This document shows positions 36,553 to 49,058 of a DNA stretch of 64,000 nt, one piece after another. The notes beneath the pieces are model-generated. The model was given only the letters and a program-made list of their open reading frames with translations, was not told where the DNA came from and did not search any database. The stretch spans positions 4,278,001 to 4,342,000 of the forward strand of contig QEYB01001046.1 in NCBI GenBank assembly GCA_017562135.1, written 5' to 3'. The translations under genes were made by a program, and so were the position numbers. Each line of letters starts with the position of its first letter. The first letter of the stretch is position 1. The stretch is from Dipylidium caninum (lineage: Eukaryota > Platyhelminthes > Cestoda > Cyclophyllidea > Dipylidiidae).

Positions 36553-38247
36553 TCATTATTTTGTACACGTCTTAAATATTCTTATGCATAAACTTGATGT
36601 TGGCCAATTTTCGGAAATTTTTGACCTTATTTTCTATGCAAAAACACCACCTGCTGCCAAATTCTCGAAAATTAGCAATATTATTATTTTTACATACAAA
36701 TACTTGACGCGAAGTAGAATTAGAAAAATTATTTCTCAATCACGCTTAATGGATAAGGGCAAGGGTGTATCCTTTACCAGCCCTTTTTGGCCAAATTTCT
36801 TATGAATTTGCAAAATGCTTGAGTTTACCAATTTATCTTTGTCCAGATTCTGTTTTTGGTTTAAGTTGGGCGCCACAAACATGGTGTAACCAATCCGTAA
36901 TTTGCATATCCTGTCTGGGAGATGATTTCTTCCTGTTTAATGTGTCTATCTCGTCCCTGTCGTCATCCAACTGTTCAAGGCGTAATGTACTGGTTTTTTA
37001 CGTGATACCCACTTTTCTATTGTGGACTCGGATATTGCCTTTGCCACGTAAGAGATTGGAGCAAATAGAGCTTTATTGTGTAGATATTTACATTATATTC
37101 TCCGTTTCCGTTTAATTTTCACTGGAGTAATTTCAAGTAATCCTGTTGGATAGTTTTAAAGCCACATGCTCCAGTATACCATGACATCTTTTCTGATTTG
37201 ACAATAAGTGCGGAAGGCCTGAAGGAACTACTTTTGCATAGGAGGGTCCAGTCTTCGCCAAATTGGTTGTGGACGTTTCGTACAGGCGTTGACATTGTCA
37301 GAGCCACATTACCATCAACTTATTTATATCTCACAACAGCCTGGAACCTTCTTATCCCTTAGCCTCATGCATGCATTATTAAGGCTAGCAAGACGTAGGT
37401 TCAAACCATATCGGGGTTGGCGAAGTGACGGGAAATTCCGCTATAACGAGTTCGCAACCATACTATCGCGTACCGGTGCATCCCAACAGCATGTTTCCTT
37501 GTCTCGGGTAATTGCCGTGATGTCTGTTCGTGCGCTACTGCTCGAAATCGCCAATCATTTGGTGTGATGTGATGTGGCTACTCTTACAAGACTAATGGAA
37601 ATGTTTTTTTGGACTCGTAACTATAGCCCACGGTCCCGCGAGCAGGTCGAAAGCCTGTCCGCCGTTAGCGCATCTTTTGCCTACGAGCATCTTTGCCTGC
37701 CATTGCCCCCAACACGACAAGGGTTTTTGCCTATACAATCGGGCCTTGGAGTGCCGGCAGCCTCATTTTGTGCTATTCGCGAGATTATATCTAGTCCTGA
37801 TTACTTTCTGTACGAGTGCAAGGTCAGGCTACGGCGAGTTAATTCCCTTTAGAAAACTAGGTATAATGATATTTTTGCCGGAATGCTCTAAACTTATGTG
37901 GATACAGGAGTTTAATGTGAGCGGCCAACAGCGTGCTTGATGAAAAACAGCACAAAACTATTTTGTAGAGCATGATCACATGAGGCATTAGTCGAAGGGC
38001 TCCTTCTGCCCCAAGACGGTTCGCGCCAAAAGGCGTTTGAGGTGGCAGAAGAAGCGCGGGGAGGACTGAGAGCCACGGAGAGCGCCACCCGTGCGAGGGC
38101 GGGGTGGAAGAGGCGTGGACCACACGCGCAACCACCGGACGGTCTCATGCCCTCCAGCCAATCGCCTCGCTGACTTGATGCTCGCGGGCGCACGCACACA
38201 CGTGAACAACCGAGGCACTCCAGTGTCAGGTGATCCCGTCTCCGCAA
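36553..38247. other. Intergenic, LARS2 to GPCR
   Basis: No supportable gene. The last 0.3 kb before the GPCR start is GC-richer and is open on the minus strand over a long stretch. I read that as a compositional shadow of the GPCR promoter and first exon, not a gene. Confidence 0.5.
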
Positions 38248-41200
38248 ATGTTCCTTCGCGCAAGGCGGCGTCATGAGCACTCGCTTGTGGCTCAACTGCT
38301 CCTACTGCTACTGTCAACCGTGTATTGGTCCGCGGGTCAGCAAACAGCCCCGATCTCCCGGTCAGAGAGAAAGAATGAGTGTTTACCGGGTTGGCTGCCC
38401 ATCCTTTTTGGGTGTCTTCTTCTCTTCGGCACCTGGATGTCGAATTGCGCATTGTTGGGTGGAGTTTTCCAAGTTATGGCGGACGCGGGAGTGATGCGCG
38501 TCGCCTACTACTTTGTCGGATCACAAACGGTCGCTGCCCTCATCTACGCGACACTCAATCTCCCACCCGGCTTGGTCATTCTCCTTTTCGGTTAGTTCGT
38601 TCCCCTCCTCCCCTGCCACGGCCCCTCCTTATCGGTCACCACGTGTCGGTTCGGGTGTTCGTTCACTCCAAAACCAAACTTACTGTTTAGTCGTTATCGG
38701 GAAAGCAAATAATGGAACAGGCAAAGCAAGGTAGATGGCACCTAGTCATATACATATATAGTGGTTAACTGAAGACGAATGAATGTTTCCATTAAGGGAT
38801 TTGGACTCGTAGTTTTTGGTTAAAATGTATTTTTTCCTCAATATTGCAGATGCCGTTTGTCTAGTTCTTCGGATCAGACATTCCTATTGAGGCTGTGGTA
38901 AATGCCATCTTAACGACGGCCATGTTATACAATGGTCACTTTTTAATTACAAATCGCTCTCAAAAATCCCCTTGCATGTGTACTATAACACTTTTCACGC
39001 ATCTGGCAATACATATTTGCTTCACGTGGAAGGACGTCGCTTTGATTGCAACTAACTTAAGGGAAACGAAAGAGTAGAATTACTGACTTGTTTTAAGTTA
39101 CACGCAATGGAATTGATTGAAAATTTCAAAAGTGAGTTCCCTTCAACCCGAGACGTACCGAGAATGTGCTCCTATGGAAGTTGCAATGAAAGCTGAATGA
39201 TGGGTTCCAGAGAGCATGTCCTGCACTTTCTTCCTTCCCTGTGGTCGCCTTTGTTCAAGAGAACCATTATTTTAGACTGAGGTGCCAACTGTTAGTCTCG
39301 AAATTGTAATGAGGATCTATTCGTTCGAAGACCTGCAGCAAGCGCTTCCTTTCCAATTTCATAACGCGTTTTACCTAGCAATCGGGGCTGCGTGTTGTCA
39401 TCAGGGAATACTGCATCTTAAATTTGAACTTAAACTACTCAAACTACAAGTTTTACTCGGGTTCGCTCATCCTTCTTATTACTTTAGGGTCAATGATCTT
39501 TGGCGTCATCGCACTAAGCGTTGCCTGCCTTAGCGGAGACCTGATTGTGGACGATGTAGAGGTTTTCAAAATGGAGCACTTGAAGTCATGTGAATTTTTC
39601 CCTTATGAATCATAATGCCGTGGTGACATTGTCAGTAAATCCTGATGTTTTACAGACCCCCAGCCGGAACAGCCGCCTAGTTTAAAACACACCCACGTTA
39701 TGTCTCTTCGACTGACCAAGAAAAAACTGTTAAATCGGCGGTCGATGAAGGAAAAATTTGGTGGAAATGCTTATCGTGATATTCCACTGCGACGGTGGGG
39801 AAAAATGAGGGCAGAAATGAAGTTAAAAACTCAGTCGACATTTTTTGGAGTTTCAGCTTAACATACATCTATAGTGGATAAGTTTACCTGAAACCCAAAA
39901 GAGCCTGTTGAGTAGTGGGAGTTTATTGAATACTTCGGCGTGCTGTAGGGCAAAATGGTCCGGATGGTCAGCCCTGTCGGCTAGAAAATTTCACACGAAA
40001 GTAACTCACCCAGATAAATTTGCAGGGGAAAGGGCCACGTCGGTCTATTTTGGGGGAAGAAGTTCATGCTCAGCTTTTATTAGGAAATGTAAAAGAACTG
40101 TTAAAAATATGAAGTAATTTGTAGTGGTGTATCTGATTTTATCACAGGGATTTCATTTACCACTTAATGTTGTTCTCCTGGATGATGCACTGCGGGCCTT
40201 TGATCTGTGCACTACATGAGCTGGAACAGAATGTGGACAATGGTATTTCTGCAATTTTGTTCCATTATTCTTCGAGAGGTAGACAAACTCGACCGCATTG
40301 CACCAAGTTGAAATGGGTGGTGTGCCTTTCGTTAAATTGTGGCATCGGAAATAATCCGCGCTTCTGTTCTATCGGGCATGATGGATCCCGACAGCTTGTC
40401 TTATTGTGTGGTATGAAGTGAAGACATTTTTAGTTTCTATGATAGCAGCAAAATTTCATATGGCTTTTCTGATGTCCCAAAGCGCAATAATCAAAGAAAA
40501 TTATTTGCAACTTAGACGTACATTTAGTAAAGGCGAATCATACATTAGTGTACTGATTGGCCCAGCTGGTTTTACTAAGGTGATAACCGTTGTTGCACCT
40601 ATTTGAAGGCCGAGTTCCAGTAACTTACGCATAATTCGAGTCTAGTTAAAGAAACGAAAACTCCCGTTGTCACAATTATTTTTTCTCCGAGGAGTAGTGC
40701 TTACGTATAAGCTCTTCCACGGGCTTCGCACCCTAATTTTCCAAATTAGACCCGTGCATTAAATAGAATCAAATCATTCATTCAAGCCGACTTGTCAGAC
40801 CTACCATTAATTTCAAAAGTTCAGTTATTCTTGTATAGTCGAAGTACCATTAGATGCGACGGGTCACGTCGTGTCCAGACTCTCAGTTTAGGTCACAGAG
40901 GCAACCGTATAAGTTATTACCGATTCACCCGTGGAATACCACCGTGTAAGTAGGCAAGCCTTGTGGCAGCTGGTGTGAGGTCAGTAGAGGTTTGGACGAC
41001 ATTGGAGATTTTCCAACGATAAGGCTGGCCTGCTCGTCCCCCCTGCGTTTTTGACTGAGATGACAAGAAGAGGTGTTAATAGGATGACAAAATAATCTCT
41101 TTTTCTAAGACTACTTCGACGATTGAATATCCCACTAAACAATCCCTTGTTGGACTTTATTTGGTATACGGTTAGTCCACGATAACCCCGCTGCGAATGG

Positions 41201-44200
41201 ACTATGGATATGCTCCCACCATTGCCTTTTTCGTAGTCTTTACGAGTTCCTCAAGTTACCCCTTACGCATCCACATAAATTAGCGTCGTATTATGCGCTA
41301 TTGCGAGTTGCACAATGACTCCCGAGGTTAGCGAAGCCGTCAGAAATGTTTACCTCCAAAAAGTGCGGCTTAGAAATTGGGCCTCCACCTCTCCCTTGTA
41401 GAGACCTACTGTTGAGTCGCAGCGGAGGGCAGCTCGGAGTTGACTCAATTCTTATGCGGAATAGTGTGATTTTAACTCATCGAGATAAAACGGTTAATTA
41501 AACCTCGGATAATGAAAGTAAAACCACTTTATGCATATCACCAAAATTATCACGGAGGGCAATCACATTGAACACCTCAAAATTCATCCAACGGCACAAG
41601 ACCCTCGCATTCGTTGGCTGGCTTTTTCCCGCTCTTCCTGACCGTTGGCCGTATATCGACGTAGTGGGTTATGCGACCACCTCGAATGCTTTACACTCAG
41701 AGTAGGACAATGAATGCATCGAATGGAAGGTTGTAATTATCTAAAAACAGATTTCCATTGTCCGCATACACCTATGTACCTTGGGATCAATTGATACGAA
41801 GAGTTTCCCAAAATTATATACCCTGCTAGTTACAGATCAGGTGAGTAGGGGTTTTAGAAAGGGTAATAATGTCACTCAAAATGCCGAAACAACGGATTTT
41901 GCTGATACGACTTAGGATTGAGGAAACGTGGAGAGGGTGCTATTGGGGTTATTTCTGAAGAGCTTCAAGTCAAGTTTACGCATTTGCGTCATACCACCAG
42001 GGTTATAAGAAAGTTTCGACGAGTAGGGGGATTTAATACACCCATGGCCACAAGTAAAAGAGTGGCCTTATTTGAATGGAAACCACCTCAACTCATAGAG
42101 GGAGAATTAAACACAAGCAGTATTATTGCCTACACCATGGAAGCTCAGATTATCGAGGACACTGTTTGTTTAAGGAACAGGGTTTTGAAAAGAGAACTCT
42201 AATTGGAGTTCATTCATTTCTTCAAACAAAATTTTGATGGATGGTCACATATTTAAATAAGACAAGCCAAAAGCCGCCTCGCCCCGCCAGCTTCTCGTAG
42301 TCCACATTTATTAGCCGGGCGAATGTTGCCTGCCCAACATTGTCCGGAGCAAACGCTGGCCTGCACGAGTGCAGTACGGTTACAAAGCAACTAGCTCGAC
42401 AGCCTGATGATTTCGGCCCAACCAAGTCTGCAAAGTGGGAATGATTAGAGTTTCCTTTTTCAACATAGATCCGCATAAGATCAACAAACTGCCAACCTTG
42501 TACAATATGCCCAGAGATGAGGACTTTATTTCCTCGTCTTTATACTGCTCCTAAATTCTCCTATCCTAACAATCATAAATAGCTAATTTTACCCTTTTCC
42601 TTCAGTTCGCTACTTATTTACGAAATCTGGAGTTCAAATAGAATTAAATTTTGAAGAAAGTTGCGCCAATTTGACGGGTTTATGACGCATTATAAAAGAC
42701 AATGAAGAAAAATGGCCACTTAATCGAGTATACCCTGGGGGGAACTCCTCCGCGAAAGCGATTCTGACCAGGTACGCAATTGTAACAGGCCCTCCGGATA
42801 GCCTCATCAAATCGCAATTAGTAATTCTTTGAATCATTTCTTACCTGAAGATTAATCTAAACGCTGAGTTTAAAAAAATAGACAAACAAAGCGCATCAGT
42901 GAATTCAGGTGCTCCGCTCATTAAAGGAAGAAGCTATCGTCAACGTAGTGAAACAATATCCTGAACAGAGTCGCCTGCGAACTTAATTGAGTTTGCAAAT
43001 AAAAATTATTCACATTCCCTACTTCCTAATGACTTGGCTATTTGGATTGAGCGGTAGAGGAAGAAAAGGCATTTCACCGTCATTTAATGGACATAAAATA
43101 ACACTTAAAAAGCGGTACCCATAAAATGAATAAAATAGTGTGAGTACACATTTACAGTTAGTGAGAATGACCTGTATTAAAGTAAAGTGGACTTTGATAT
43201 ACGTAAAAATGATTTCCATCCCGCAAGGGGCGTGGAAACGCGATCGGAGCACCGTTCACCCGAAGGTACGTGCAAAGGTACTCTCTTATTTGCATGTAGG
43301 ATCAACTACCATGAAATCCTATCTGGGAATATTCTGCCTCTTCTCAACCTACCTTGACACTCTGTTCTGCAATTTGACACTGCTTCATGCCTTTTGTTCC
43401 GGTCTCGACTCTTATCTTCGACTCTGTCATGAAAGAAAGAACCCTGAACCCGTTAATCTAAAGTCTGGAAGGCAAGCGGTGCTCTGGTTCAAAATCAGTA
43501 CGCCGTGGTTCGTTTCCGGCCTCTTGGCTATTGTCCAGCTCGCCGTAAGTGACCGTGGCATGGCCCATCTCTCGGAGGACTGTCAACGTCATTTCCTTCC
43601 TTCATTCACTAGCCAACTGGAAGCCACGTGCATAGTCACCGACCCAAATTTCCTCATTTTGCGTACTTCAGTCGCATACGCGCTACCCCTTCTCGGTTGC
43701 CTCATTCTCACGGGTCTCCAAGTGCGTTGCCTGCGCCGACTAAGATTTGTCCCACCGGAATACTCTCTAGGACCGCGCATTGAGGCATCCATTCGAAGAG
43801 ATGTTACTTTGGAGACCCTCGCTCCGCTTACAGACGCAGTAAAACCAAGTTCTCCCTGCAGCTACGAAACGGGTTACGAGTGTCCCAGGCATGGCAGAAT
43901 TGGCTGTGATAGTGAGATAACGACGTTGCACGACCTTTGCGATGTGGATCAGGAAAAATACTTCACAAATAACACATCCAGCGCAATTTCGACAAACCGC
44001 TGGTTCCAGACATACCGCGGAGAGCAAATGGCGGTGGCGGTTAACATGGTCTCATGTATCGTCGCGGTCGGAGTCTGGTCACCGCTCATTCTTTCTAGCC
44101 TGGCTTACGGTCTGTGTCATACGCCAGAGAGTACACGCTTCGTGAAACAGCCGTTGTACCACATTCCGGGCCTCGATCTCTCAAAATATCGTCCCACGAG

Positions 44201-44438
44201 GTGTTTCATCCATGTGGCTGCATCGCGTTTGGCGGACTTCCGGTGGTGGGTATACGCTAGTACGGGGATGCTTCTACCAACAGCCCTGCTTCTGATGGAC
44301 AGAGGCCTCAGGAGAGCGTGTTGGCAATCTCTCGGTTTGAAGACGTCTCTACCTGGAGGGAGAAAAACCCTTCAACGATGTGAAGTGGTCGACCTCAATG
44401 CAGTAGACCAACTCGTGTCGAATAGTGCCGAGCAATGA
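38248..44438 (+). CDS. Orphan rhodopsin-like GPCR, divergent motifs, two exons
   Basis: Exon 1 (38248-38590) ends in phase 1 at LLFG. Exon 2 (43300-44438) starts after CATGTAG and completes that codon. Together they encode 493 residues. A leader (residues 11-24, poly-Leu) comes first, then seven membrane segments: TM1 48-75 (Asn66 at 1.50), TM2 84-113, TM3 126-150, TM4 176-197, TM5 233-256, TM6 358-385 and TM7 428-447. Class A landmarks present are Cys127 (3.25), exactly 24 residues before Asp151, a partner Cys225 in ECL2, Pro244 (5.50) and Trp374-Ser-Pro376 (CWxP position). Landmarks missing: DRY is DSY, NPxxY is LPTAL, and no Asp is seen at 2.50. Loop 3 is long (about 100 residues). The basic helix-8-like end is DRGLRRACWQSL. 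The ligand is unknown. The family match rests on topology and spacing, not a named orthologue. AATAAA lies at 44817. Confidence 0.8.
38591..43299 (+). other. 4.7 kb GPCR intron between TM2 and TM3
   Basis: The donor is TTTTCG|GTTAGT and the acceptor CTCTTATTTGCATGTAG. A hydrophobic open stretch at about 39380-39615 is discussed under findings. Otherwise I see nothing coding in it. Confidence 0.6.
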
Positions 44439-46355
44439 AAATCAACTGCCCTTCAGTTCTCCAGCACAGTATCTACTCCTCATCTATGCATCTTTGCTCT
44501 GACTTGCCGTAACTCACGTGTACAACATTGCATAATAGCTAAGTTACGCGTTTATACCAACTGCGCTCCAGCTGATACCCCCTTTAATGCTTTATAGCAT
44601 TGGTCTGATGGCAGAATACACAGGAACTCAGTGAAAAAAGGGTTAATGAAAGACTGGCTACTCTTTCACATGCTCTTCGTAGCCTATAAACTAGACATCC
44701 GTTTGCTCAGAACGCAACAGTACCGTTAAAGGGAAGTTATGTACTTAAAATAATGTTATCTTTAAATGCACAAACGTCGTACCAGTGGACTTTTAGATTA
44801 GACTCAGAGTACGGAAATAAATAAAACTCTGCAAAATCGTGAAATTGAGGAAAATTCACAACCTGTGTTTTAATGCCTGAGTGGGTGTCGGGTTGAATAG
44901 GGCCTCTCATTATTCGGATACCTATCATTCGACGAAGCAGTAGTTCAGGTCCAACGCTATTCGGAGAGCGCATGTCATTTTATGCAGTCTGGGCGAAATA
45001 GTGTTAATGTTCAAACAGACCGATATAGGTGAGTACCTTAAATACCAACCTATACAAACAAACGCCGGAGGAAAAACCTGTGCTGCGTCTCTTTACTTAC
45101 AATTGATAAGTTAAAGATGGGATGCGAAAATAAGCGGCACAAAAAATGATAAGGGTGAAAATAATTCCCCCCACTGTCTGATTTTATCCAGTAAAATAGA
45201 GGTAAATTTTCAAGACCCGTAAGAGGCGTTGCTGGGTGGCGATTGTACACTGCGTACGTATCTGCTGAAATGGGTGGGTGGGCGGCGGGGCATAACTTGT
45301 TATTCTGAAGTGGTGTAAGCCGCAGTGACAGACTGATGTTGCGGCGCCAATTCGGACTGATCACAAAAGATCCCGAGGCCTTGATTGTCCAATGAGGGCT
45401 ACCGAGGGGAATAAACCTGCTAATACCTCAGCAGGAACGAGTAACGGAGTACTGCGCTTCCAGAATTGTTTTTGCACAAGACGTCAAAAAAAAACACCTT
45501 TCAAGACTCAACGGTGTGCACACTAAGATCTGTGTAAAGAATGATATGCTTTTGCGACCATCACTAGGCGGAGTCGGCAGCCCATTTGTCAGTTTAGTTT
45601 AATAAGCCGGCCGCACAACGGAAACGTACAATGATGGCTTGTCGGATTAATTATTTGTGAGGTTTAAAAGGCCTATGGTCGCAAAGCTTTAAGACCCTCT
45701 ATGAAAAAAAGTCGCCTTAAATGCTACCAATGAATTCTCAAGCAGGAGGTCGAGGTTTTAACTGGGGTTCGCAGCCCAGACAGCTTGCCCCTTACAACAG
45801 CGTTACATGAGGCGATATGCCAGTTGATAAACATTATTAATGCAGCAGACAAACTGGCAAAGCTAGAAATATGAATTAAAAAAGAGGTTGCGTCAAATAC
45901 AAGCGGCTTAAAAAAAGTGTTTCCGTCACGAAAAACAGTAGTTATGAACTGCGGTCAAACCCGAGGCAACAGTCATCACAAAATAAAGAATGAAGCCGTG
46001 GAAGTAGAACTCGGCCCCCAGTCTCCTTCCTTAGAAATTAAACGGGGCCACCCACACCACTTCGACCCCTTGGATTTTGTACCACACAGGCGATTGAATT
46101 GAGGCAGGCTCAAGATGTCATCCAAAGTAAAAAAAATGTAAATCTGAATTTGAAAACAGCCGTCTTCACCGAGCAACATCTGTTATAAAAATCATGGTTG
46201 ACCAATAGCCTAAAACTCAAGAGGCTTAATGTATTGCCCACAAAAACAGAGAGAACCGAAGTCATGACTAAAAATGTCATTTTGAGATTAGCAAGAATAT
46301 ATCACGAGTTACTTAACTAAAAACAATAATCTGCTTTACATAAACAGTTTGAAGA
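44439..46355. other. Intergenic, GPCR (+) to MRPL15 (-), convergent
   Basis: This is the 3' flank of both genes. Apart from AATAAA at 44817-44822, possibly for the GPCR, nothing is recognisable. Confidence 0.5.
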
Positions 46356-48116
46356 TTAGTCTTTATGAAAATTCTCATCCGGTGGGCTGTGCTGTGGTTT
46401 GATTATTGCTTTGTCAGCTAAACTGACGAGCCAACCGGGTTCGAGACCATAGAAAATGCGCCAGGGTTCCTTTCGAATGGACAGAAGTTCTTTATGTGGG
46501 CTAGAGGCAATCTCCACCGGAGCATAGCCGTACTTTTGGGCCAGCCAAATGCGAGCTTCTATGATCTCCTGAGGATCCGCCAGATATCCGCGGTTAGCAC
46601 TGCTTGTGTAATACCCGAGAGCATCCTTAAGGGTGAATGAATCAAAGAACGTTAATTACGCACATATCAGAAAGTCGCTCCATCAATGGAAGTAAAGATG
46701 AGTTATTACTTTCTAACTATGCGTAGGTAAATTTTTAAACTTTCACGATAAGCAATAAAATGAGACATGAGCCCACTACTTGGAAATTGTCCAACTTCTT
46801 TAAAGTGTTTACTATGTCAAAAGCTCTAATCAGATGAAATGTACAAAATGAAAGGGCAATAACCACAAATACACTCAAAAAGCGAGGAATTATGTTGGAA
46901 CAAAAATTTCCACCTTCGGATTTAGCCATCGAATACAATGTCAGTGAAATGGACGGGAAAATGACATACAAGAGGTGGCTTCTTTCCACGAGGTATAGGA
47001 AGTCCTTTTTCAAAATAGCCGTAAGGATGGGCCTTAGCGAGTACCGAGATTAAGTCATAGTATCGGGTCGTAATGACTCCACCAACTCTCTCTATAGCTG
47101 CAATAACTGCTTCACTGGCGTACTGCACTTCAATATTAACTGGTGTCACGAAGAGATCCATACCCTAAAGGATAAGGTAGAGAGCCTTTTCTCTTACTTC
47201 TTCTGTCAAGTGAAAACCGTAATGCCTTTCGTTATAAGGATCCAAGTGAAAAAGACCAGTGTTACATATCGTTGAAATATCAATTGGGTCAGTGGCGTCG
47301 ATGCGAGACAAGTCGATCAAACGCTGCAAATCAAGAAGCGACAGCCGTACCAAGGAACGTCGGGACCTTACGAAAGTTTAGCAATAAAATTTTGTTACAG
47401 ATAGTCTTCGTTATAGGGCTCCTTAGGAACGGTAATATAGAAGGGTGTACGATCTCTAAGGGTACCAAGAGGTTGCCACGATTGGAACTGACTCATCCCT
47501 CGATGACCGAGACCACGTTTTTTACGTTGAAGACCATGATATTTCTAAATATTGGTAAAAAATTGGAATAGAAAATAGGACATGAGGAATATTAAGGCAT
47601 AGAGAGTCAATTGTTAAGAAGCTGATTATAACACGAAAAAAATAGTGGTGTACAACATAACTGACGATCGGTCCGGCAACGTATCATAGTTGAACAAATG
47701 AAACGTACGAAAATTAAAATAAAACTGTAATTAGTGAGCGTTGATGTTTCATAATAAATGCAGTAAGAACTGTTATGATATACAAACGAGCACCGTAAGC
47801 GCGATGGGATATGCGAATAGGCGATGTCGAAGCAAAATAGTCCATAAGCCTCTGACTACTGGTAAAGCATTATGAGAGTACGAAACCAATCAAATATACA
47901 CGTTAAGGATGACCCCTAGGTGTACTCATAGTGGAGCCGAGACGAATGCCGACAATACGGCCGGCCGAGCAAAATCTACCACCCTGTTTGAGTGATATCA
48001 AGTACCGTGGCCCTCAAACTCACAGGCAACTTGCTGTAAGGAAGGTCCCTAATATTACTAGCGGAAACCCTTGGGTAGTGCCGGAGCAACCGAAGCGCCT
48101 TGTCGAAGGTGGACAT
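46356..48116 (-). CDS. MRPL15: Mitochondrial large-subunit ribosomal protein L15 (uL15m), 5 exons
   Basis: Exons in transcription order: 48116-48024, 47544-47399, 47366-47198, 47164-46970, 46625-46356. Exon 1 reads ALRLLRHYPRVSASNIRD, matching the human start ALDLLRGLPRVSLANLK. Exon 2 has the basic KYHGLQRKKRGLGHRG stretch and TPFYITVPKEPYNE, as in human TPFYIRIPKYGFNE. Exon 3 has LDLQRLIDLSRIDATDPIDIS. Exon 4 has VNIEVQYASEAVIAAIERVGGVITT. The last exon has GYYTSSANRGYLADPQEI, ARIWLAQKYGY and WRIFYGLEPGWLVSLADK, ending DENFHKD. This is full-length uL15m, a component of the 39S subunit. Introns 2 and 3 are 32 and 33 nt. A further small exon between exons 1 and 2 is possible, since human has a few more basic residues there. 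An AG acceptor lies three bases before the ATG. Confidence 0.95.
47165..47197 (-). other. Ultra-short 33-nt intron, MRPL15 intron 3
   Basis: GTAAGA...CCTTTAG. Splicing joins HLTEE to GMDLFVTPVNIEVQ, matching human LVEEGADTFTAKVNIEVQ. Confidence 0.88.
47367..47398 (-). other. Ultra-short 32-nt intron, MRPL15 intron 2
   Basis: GTAACA...CGTAAG with an internal branch-like GCTAAAC. Splicing splits a Leu codon (CT|G) and restores NEDYLSRRSL. Confidence 0.85.
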
Positions 48117-49058
48117 AGACTAGCGTTATTCGAAGCCAGCTGTCGCACCCGATAAACAAAGGTATGATTCCTTTAAGAGACAGTATTAGTTCGAAGCATC
48201 TTCTGTCACCAAATAAATATAATTAAAATACGTAAGGGCGCGTGCTATTTAAACGCGATTCTTCCATACCAAACTAGATATACTACCACACAAACTATGT
48301 TCCAGGTCGGTCAAAAGTCATTAATTTTAAAAGTTTAATTAACAGAATTCGTTAGTGCTAAGTAGACGCCTTTGATAGTGGCAACAATTACATATAATAA
48401 CAAAAAGCTACTCGGCTTGATTAGCACCGAGTTTATGCTTATGTTTCCCGTCTCCCCCAGGTTCTAAAGCAGTCCTAAACACAGCTTCTCCTCGCACTTT
48501 ATGACCACAAGCATCCCCAACCTCGCAAAACCTCACACTAGTCCATTCAAACCAACTTCGGTACTACCGCCCAATAGAGGTCAAGTCTGGCCGTGTCCAC
48601 ATCCCCCTACGTCTTCTTCTTAAATATATCTAAAACCTATTTTACACCAGTCAGCCTTATAGACATCGCTTGAGCTGCGGACATCGACCTACCAACGGCC
48701 CGACCGAGTCTATTAACAAACAGCCCGGCCTGAATAGCGCATCCAAACTAAACTTCAGGAGCAAGTTAAACGCAAAAAGCAAAGTAAACGCCTCAATGCT
48801 TTATCCTACCAGCATTTTGGGAAGTACTTCATCAGGCAATCGCTAGATCCTTAATGAAAAAATAAGTGACGTTAATCCGCTTCCAAAAAAGAGAGCTTTG
48901 CTCGGATGCCAAACCTGAAAGAAACAATCGGAACCCAAGTGCCCTCCCCGACAATGGTAATTATTGACATAAAAAGTTATGGTAAATAACCTGATAACTA
49001 TCAGGCCTTAATTTATTTACAGATTTATCCATAAAGACCGACGGGACATCGGCAGCGT
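48117..49058. other. Intergenic, NUP85 3' end to MRPL15 start
   Basis: The two minus-strand genes are 0.94 kb apart. The + strand is markedly C/A-rich at about 48430-48960. No exon is seen. NUP85 has AATAAA (minus strand) at 49012-49017. Confidence 0.55.
49012..49017 (-). terminator. Poly(A) signal AATAAA of NUP85
   Basis: A canonical signal on the minus strand, 41 nt after the NUP85 stop codon. Confidence 0.6.

Noticed and set aside
37119..37307. Minus-strand frame that at first suggested a retroelement fragment
   Set aside because: No reverse transcriptase or transposase motif could be matched.
37912..38452. Overlapping long minus-strand frames
   Set aside because: They are antisense to the GC-rich GPCR first exon and its upstream flank, and look like shadows.
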